18,048 nt of DNA from CAZSRX01 sp964609675 [NCBI: uncultured Bacteroidota bacterium]. Its GTDB lineage: Bacteria; CLD3; SB21. Positions 14,572-18,048 of this stretch are shown piece after piece; position 1 is the first letter of the stretch; the number at the start of each line of letters is the position of its first letter. The DNA lies in NCBI GenBank assembly GCA_964609675.1, contig CAZSRX010000050.1:1-18048 (forward strand), in the 5' to 3' direction. A program made the position numbers and the translations under genes. A model generated the notes under the pieces. That model was not told the origin of the DNA and made no database searches. It saw nothing but the letters and a program-made list of their open reading frames with translations.

Positions 14572-15279
14572 TTACACCTTCATTTGAGAATAAGATTCGC
14601 GCGTATCGGAAATGATGGTTCCGTTTTCCATCTGGATGAGCCGGTCGGCAAACGGGAAGACCCGCGCGTCATGAGAGACCACGATAACGACCCGGCCTTC
14701 GTCAATCGCGATACGTTTTAAAATATTCATCACGGTGTGACCGCTTTCGGCGTCCAGCGCGGAGGTCGGTTCATCGCACAGGAGGATAGCCGGATCTTTA
14801 ATCAGCGCCCGCGCGATCGAAGCCCGTTGTTTCATGCCGCCGGAAAGCAGTCGCGGCTGCATACGGGCCGTTCCCGCCAGCCCGAGCGACTTCAGAAGCG
14901 CTTCCGCTTTGTGCTGCGCGTCTGCGGGGGGACGCGATCCTTGAATGGAATAAGCCAGCAGAATATTATCCATAATATTTAATCCTTCGATGAGCATCGC
15001 CTGCTGAAAAACAAACCCGAACCGCTTTAAGCGGATATGCGCCGCCTGTCGGTCGGACAACGCCGTTACATTCTGGTCGTCGAGAAACATCCGTCCTTCG
15101 GAAGGGCTTAATACCAGTCCCATGATTGAAATCAGCGTGGTTTTGCCGCTTCCGGACGGTACGGACAGCACGGTCAGTTCGCCAGGAAAAAATTCCGTGT
15201 TGACGGGATAGAGCACCCGTCTTATTTGCCGTCCGTCGGAAAAATCCCGTGCAATATTTTCTAATTTCAGAGTCGCCAT
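14572..15279 (-). CDS. ABC exporter ATPase, DevA/MacB/LolD-like
   Basis: A 235-residue ATPase. The Walker A region reads S-V-P-S-G-S-G-K-T-T at 39-48, where Val40 stands in place of the first, usually invariant glycine. The Q-loop is F-Q-Q near 91-93, signature L-S-G-G-M at 145-149, Walker B ending in D-E at 169-170, and the switch His at 203. The set resembles MacB/LolD/DevA ATPases, which drive tripartite export or lipoprotein release. The start lies 7 nt after the permease stop. The Val substitution may lower nucleotide binding and agrees with relaxed selection on this exporter, though the glycine-rich turn G43-S-G45-K is intact. Confidence 0.9.
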   Translation of the reverse strand: MATLKLENIARDFSDGRQIRRVLYPVNTEFFPGELTVLSVPSGSGKTTLISIMGLVLSPSEGRMFLDDQNVTALSDRQAAHIRLKRFGFVFQQAMLIEGLNIMDNILLAYSIQGSRPPADAQHKAEALLKSLGLAGTARMQPRLLSGGMKQRASIARALIKDPAILLCDEPTSALDAESGHTVMNILKRIAIDEGRVVIVVSHDARVFPFADRLIQMENGTIISDTRESYSQMKV

Positions 15280-15286
15280 AACGCTT

Positions 15287-16407
15287 TTAATGAAACACCG
15301 ACGCCGGTTCCGCTTTCAATGCGACGCGCAGCGCGATTAATGATCCGAGTAAACTGACAAGCACCGTCCCAACCCCTAAGATCACGGGAACCTGAATCGG
15401 GAAATAACTGGGAATGGCCGATCCTCTGGTCGCGTTTAGCAGCGTGGCCAGCAAGAGGAATCCATGAAAACGCCGATACCGGCGATAATGAGCGCTTCGC
15501 TCAACACCACGACAGCGATATCCGTCCGCCGTCCGCCGATCGCGCGCATGACCGCAAAATCCTTCGTCCTTCCAAGAACGCTGGTGTACATCGTCAGGGA
15601 AATGATGACCACGCCGATTAAAACGGCGATGGAGGTGGAAAATCCGAAACTACCGCCGATACCGGTATTGGAAAAGTAATACCGGCGGGTCAATGCGGAC
15701 AATTCTTCGGTGGTGAATACGGAACATTCGGGTAAAATCATCCGCAGGCGGGCGGTGGCCTGAGTGGGGTCGGCGCCTTCGCGGAATCGGATTAATATAG
15801 CCGAGTAGCGTCCCGGCGGCGTTCAGGCGATATCTTTGACTTTGTCAAGCGAAGTAAAAATCAGCGTTCCCTGGAAGCCACGCGCGCCTTCAGTGATCGC
15901 GCCGATACGAACGCGCCGGTCTCCGATTTCCGTAATTCCGCCAATTTCCGGATTACCGAGTTTATTCATATCCAGACGGTCGACGGTTACCGCTTCCAGA
16001 TCCAGCAATGCGTTTTCATCTTCCTGCGCGAACCTCCACGGGCCGCCGGACAATCGGGGCCTCCGCGTTCCGATGACCCGAACGGATTCATACGACCCGT
16101 CGCCCGTGCGGAATAACCCGTTGCCGATCAGAATCGGTTCGGCCCATTCAATTTCCTCCAGGCCGATGACGCGGTCCAGATACCGTCCGGGTATGAGTTT
16201 GGCGGCATCGGCATTGCGAAGATTCGCGCTGGTGATCCAAACATCCGCGCCGCTGTGGTCCACGAGCACGGACATATAATTCAGCAAGCCGAAGAGGATC
16301 GATAACTGCTGACCGACAAGAAAAACAATCGCCACGACTCCAAGCAGCGCGCCGATCGTGGATGCCCGGTCGTGCAGAACCATCCGGAGTGCCGTCTTAC
16401 TGCGCAT
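15287..16407 (-). pseudogene. FtsX/MacB-type ABC exporter permease, broken by a stop and a frameshift
   Basis: The reading frame from ATG 16407 encodes an N-terminal helix (V-V-A-I-V-F-L-V-G-Q-Q-L), a periplasmic MacB-core-like domain and then a stop, TGA at 15825-15823. Translation in the same frame continues sensibly beyond it (T-P-P-G-R-Y-S-A-I-L-I-R-F) into two further helices. At about 15462-15463 one G is missing from a G run, giving a second early stop at 15438-15436. Restoring the base yields G-F-L-L-L-A-T-L-L-N and a last helix ending in A-E-P-A-S-V-F-H before TAA at 15289-15287. Repaired, it would be ~373 residues, as expected for DevC-type permeases. Two independent lesions suggest real decay; assembly error remains possible, above all for the homopolymer change. 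Confidence 0.85.
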
Positions 16408-17440
16408 GGCCGTATAACCTTTCATACGCCAGCCGGTGGCCTTCTTCAAAACTTCTAACCACAACAGCCCCTGCGGATTCCAGAACCGCTCGCCCTACGT
16501 CGGCGCCATGTCCGCCTATAAACACCATACCGTGATCCAACTCATCGCGAATCAAGTTAATCGTATTCACGGCTTCGTGCAAACGCGATAACATATTCAA
16601 TGATAAAAATACGGCGGCGGGTTTTCGGTTACGAACGGCTAGCGCGATCTGATCGCCCGGAAGACTTGTTCCAAGCGATAGGACATTCCATTGCCTTAGT
16701 TCCAGATAGACGCTCAACGCCAACGGCACCAGCTGGTGCTTATCGTGCGGTACGCAACTGACGAAAACCATTCCGTTTTTTTTTGGATGTTGCGGATCGT
16801 CGTCGGATAATCCCGCCAGCAGGCGAAGGAGCGTTTCGGTGGCCAGGTGTTCCTCATAAATGGCCAGCCGGTTTTGTTCCCAGCGTTGTCCTATATCCCG
16901 CATCGCCGGAAGTATCATTGTGGTTACTGTCTCATACGGCGGCATGCCTTTCCGCATAAGGTTTTGCAGGATATCCTTCGCGCCGCTGCGGTCTCCGGTT
17001 ATCAGCTTGTCCGTAAACGGCTGAATATCCTGTAAACGATTGGGCACCGGCGTCGTTTCGCTTTCATGAAAAAAAGACGGGATCAAAGAATGAAGATCCT
17101 GTAAGGGCGCAGTAAGCTCATGACATTCCGGGGGTTTCACAATGCCGTTAATCGCGATAATCCAGCTTTCCACCATCAGTTTAAACGCATCCTGGCCGGG
17201 CCCGCGGGAAGCCAGCACCGACGCATACCATTTGGATTCGTTCATCAGTTCGTTGACGAGCCCGTAACGATAAACCACCCGGAGCAGTTCGCCGTATTCG
17301 TTCATCAGGTCGTTCAACTCGGATTCCATCCGGCCGATGTCCGGCCTCCGGTGATAACGCCATTCGATTTTCAACCGTTCCTGAACAACGGATTGCAGAC
17401 GGCTGTAAGATGATTCAAACTGATTTGAGGATTTTTCCAT
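16397..17440 (-). CDS. Cobalamin-binding regulatory protein, CarH-like sensor module without HTH
   Basis: About 347 residues from ATG 17440 (a GTG/ATG 24 nt upstream at 17464 adds eight residues; numbering here uses that longer form). The N-terminal ~135 residues are helical, with no recognised DNA-binding motif. A four-helix cap (~145-220) contains W195-x9-E205-H206, the Wx9EH motif that in CarH-type photoreceptors sits above the adenosyl group of AdoCbl. A Rossmann B12-binding domain follows: D241-K-H243-Q-L-V (the D-x-H-x-x-G motif with Val for Gly), L-G-T-S-L-P-G-D near 264-271 and F-I-G-G-H-G near 315-320. H243 should be the lower axial cobalt ligand. The stop overlaps the permease start by 11 nt, linking it to the exporter. 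Role as a light or B12 sensor is inference. Confidence 0.87.
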   Translation of the reverse strand: MEKSSNQFESSYSRLQSVVQERLKIEWRYHRRPDIGRMESELNDLMNEYGELLRVVYRYGLVNELMNESKWYASVLASRGPGQDAFKLMVESWIIAINGIVKPPECHELTAPLQDLHSLIPSFFHESETTPVPNRLQDIQPFTDKLITGDRSGAKDILQNLMRKGMPPYETVTTMILPAMRDIGQRWEQNRLAIYEEHLATETLLRLLAGLSDDDPQHPKKNGMVFVSCVPHDKHQLVPLALSVYLELRQWNVLSLGTSLPGDQIALAVRNRKPAAVFLSLNMLSRLHEAVNTINLIRDELDHGMVFIGGHGADVGRAVLESAGAVVVRSFEEGHRLAYERLYGHAQ

Positions 17441-17531
17441 ACGGTCGCGCGTAAAATTCAACAATCATCACTGTTTTGGATTAACATTAAAGTCATCCTG
17501 ATTACTATTAAACCTGAACGTAGAACGAATC

Positions 17532-17543
17532 CGGAATATTCCG
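17532..17543. promoter_or_regulatory. 12-bp palindrome upstream of the B12-sensor gene
   Basis: CGGAATATTCCG is perfectly self-complementary and lies ~90 nt before the start of the B12-sensor/exporter unit. The placement suits an operator, but the regulator is unknown and the palindrome is short enough to arise by chance. Confidence 0.3.
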
Positions 17544-17705
17544 AACGCATAAAAATATTCCTATTATTTTAATGCTTTTATCGTGAGGAATGGGTAAGCT
17601 CAAGCGTACAAACTCACATAAATTAACGTAAAATGAGTGAAAAGGCAAGGGCCATTAATTCTTAATGCCTATATAATCCACTTGAAAAACATTGATCAGC
17701 AAGAC

Positions 17706-17852
17706 CTATTGGAGCATGACGGCACCGGATTTTTTACGTTTGAGGGCGCCGATTGCCACCGAACGGTTGGAATAGTCCTGTTTCGGTATGTGCTTGCCGA
17801 ATGCCACGATCAAATCTTCATCCGGCGAAATGCCAAAAAGGGTGACGGACAT
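17706..17852 (-). pseudogene. Truncated, decayed copy of nikR (DNA-binding domain only)
   Basis: From ATG 17852 the frame encodes 48 residues. Thirty of the first 42 match the intact NikR encoded at 13036-13449, starting with the same M-S-V-T and keeping K-Q-x-Y-S-N-R-S. DNA similarity also reaches a few bases upstream of the start (GACGGACAT-x-GTGTTAC). Likeness ends near residue 40, and the nickel-binding ACT domain with its His/Cys site is absent. Changes at positions expected to matter include Arg5 to Leu in the DNA-contacting strand, Gly26 to Asp, Glu32 to Val and Arg35 to Gly. It looks like the relic of a partial duplication or of an older nikR paralogue, not a functional regulator. Confidence 0.85.
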
Positions 17853-18019
17853 CGTGTTACTATTGTTAATAGTCGTGTTACCAAAGCCAAATGATATAAG
17901 ATGACTAAAAGATGCAGGCGCCTCAAGCAACCGGTGTCCTTTTTACGGTTCGTGTTTTTATTCTATTATTATCTTGCCATAAACGCTTGATTCAACCCGG
18001 AATTGTCATTACAGAATAA

Positions 18020-18042
18020 TTTCTAATGGCCGCCATTAGAAA
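18020..18042. repeat. 23-nt near-perfect palindrome
   Basis: TTTCTAATGGC (18020-18030) and GCCATTAGAAA (18032-18042) are exact reverse complements separated by one C. As RNA it would need to open its centre to form a 3-5 nt loop; as DNA it suits a dimeric regulator. It lies at the window edge, so its gene context is unknown. Confidence 0.55.
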
Positions 18043-18048
18043 AATGGG

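Larger units (their letters stand above)
17465..18048. other. Gene-poor region with palindromes and a nikR remnant
   Basis: Nearly 600 nt without an intact gene. It contains the truncated nikR copy (17706-17852), a palindrome CGGAATATTCCG (17532-17543) in the probable promoter region of the B12-sensor gene, an ACTATT-gtt-AATAGT hairpin (17859-17873) flanked by direct repeats TCGTGTTAC (17852-17860 and 17873-17881), and a 23-nt near-palindrome at 18020-18042. No RNA gene or insertion sequence is recognised. Confidence 0.5.

Noticed and set aside
15823-15825. In-frame TGA read as selenocysteine or programmed readthrough
   Set aside because: Permeases of this family have no selenocysteine, no SECIS-like stem was seen just after it, and a second lesion downstream also breaks the gene.
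17852-17881. Direct repeats TCGTGTTAC as a CRISPR or attachment site
   Set aside because: Only two copies of 9 bp were seen, with no cas or integrase genes; the first copy is simply part of the nikR-like leader.

Overview
The window reads as a chromosomal segment of a Gram-negative, probably anaerobic bacterium. A TonB-dependent outer-membrane receptor, a lipoprotein signal and periplasmic adaptor genes indicate a diderm. A tungsten/molybdenum-type aldehyde:ferredoxin oxidoreductase suggests anaerobic metabolism. A secreted protein ending in a FlgD-type Ig-like fold and a eukaryotic-like Ser/Thr kinase fit members of the FCB superphylum (Fibrobacterota or related candidate phyla). That placement is inference only. 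Every well-supported gene except one lies on the minus strand. No tRNA, rRNA, CRISPR array, transposase or phage gene was seen.

Right-to-left in transcription order: (A) 18048-17465 is gene-poor and holds a decayed copy of nikR plus palindromes. (B) 17440-13682 is a four-gene unit: a B12-binding regulator resembling CarH without a DNA-binding domain, an ABC permease, an ABC ATPase and a HlyD-type adaptor. The permease is broken by an in-frame TGA and a one-base frameshift, so the exporter is probably dead or dying. (C) 13517-8419 is a nickel regulon. NikR is followed by an ECF-type uptake operon (S component, methyltransferase, T component, ATPase, joined by 4-8 nt overlaps) and by a TonB-dependent receptor. 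The ECF and receptor promoters carry the same inverted repeat, GTAGCAC-N13-GTGCTA, at the same place relative to a TTGCAT -35 element; I read these as NikR operators. The S component is not of the CbiM/NikM type, so the cargo may be a nickel or cobalt chelate.

(D) 8394-6137 holds a terminator, a secreted YD-repeat-like protein (minus) and the only well-supported plus-strand gene. That gene encodes a secreted acidic protein with repeated D-D-G-C motifs and a FlgD-like Ig domain. (E) 5942-88 is an aldehyde oxidoreductase cluster: the oxidoreductase, a ThiS/MoaD-type sulfur carrier, a PpnP-type nucleoside phosphorylase, a ThiF/MoeB-type adenylyltransferase, a lipoprotein and a membrane-anchored Ser/Thr kinase. 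The sulfur carrier and its activating enzyme probably serve cofactor maturation for the oxidoreductase; the roles of the lipoprotein and kinase are unknown.

The most interesting items are the NikR-controlled receptor/atypical ECF/methyltransferase locus, the truncated nikR copy 4.4 kb away, the DDGC-repeat protein, and the B12-sensor protein fused by operon to a broken exporter.
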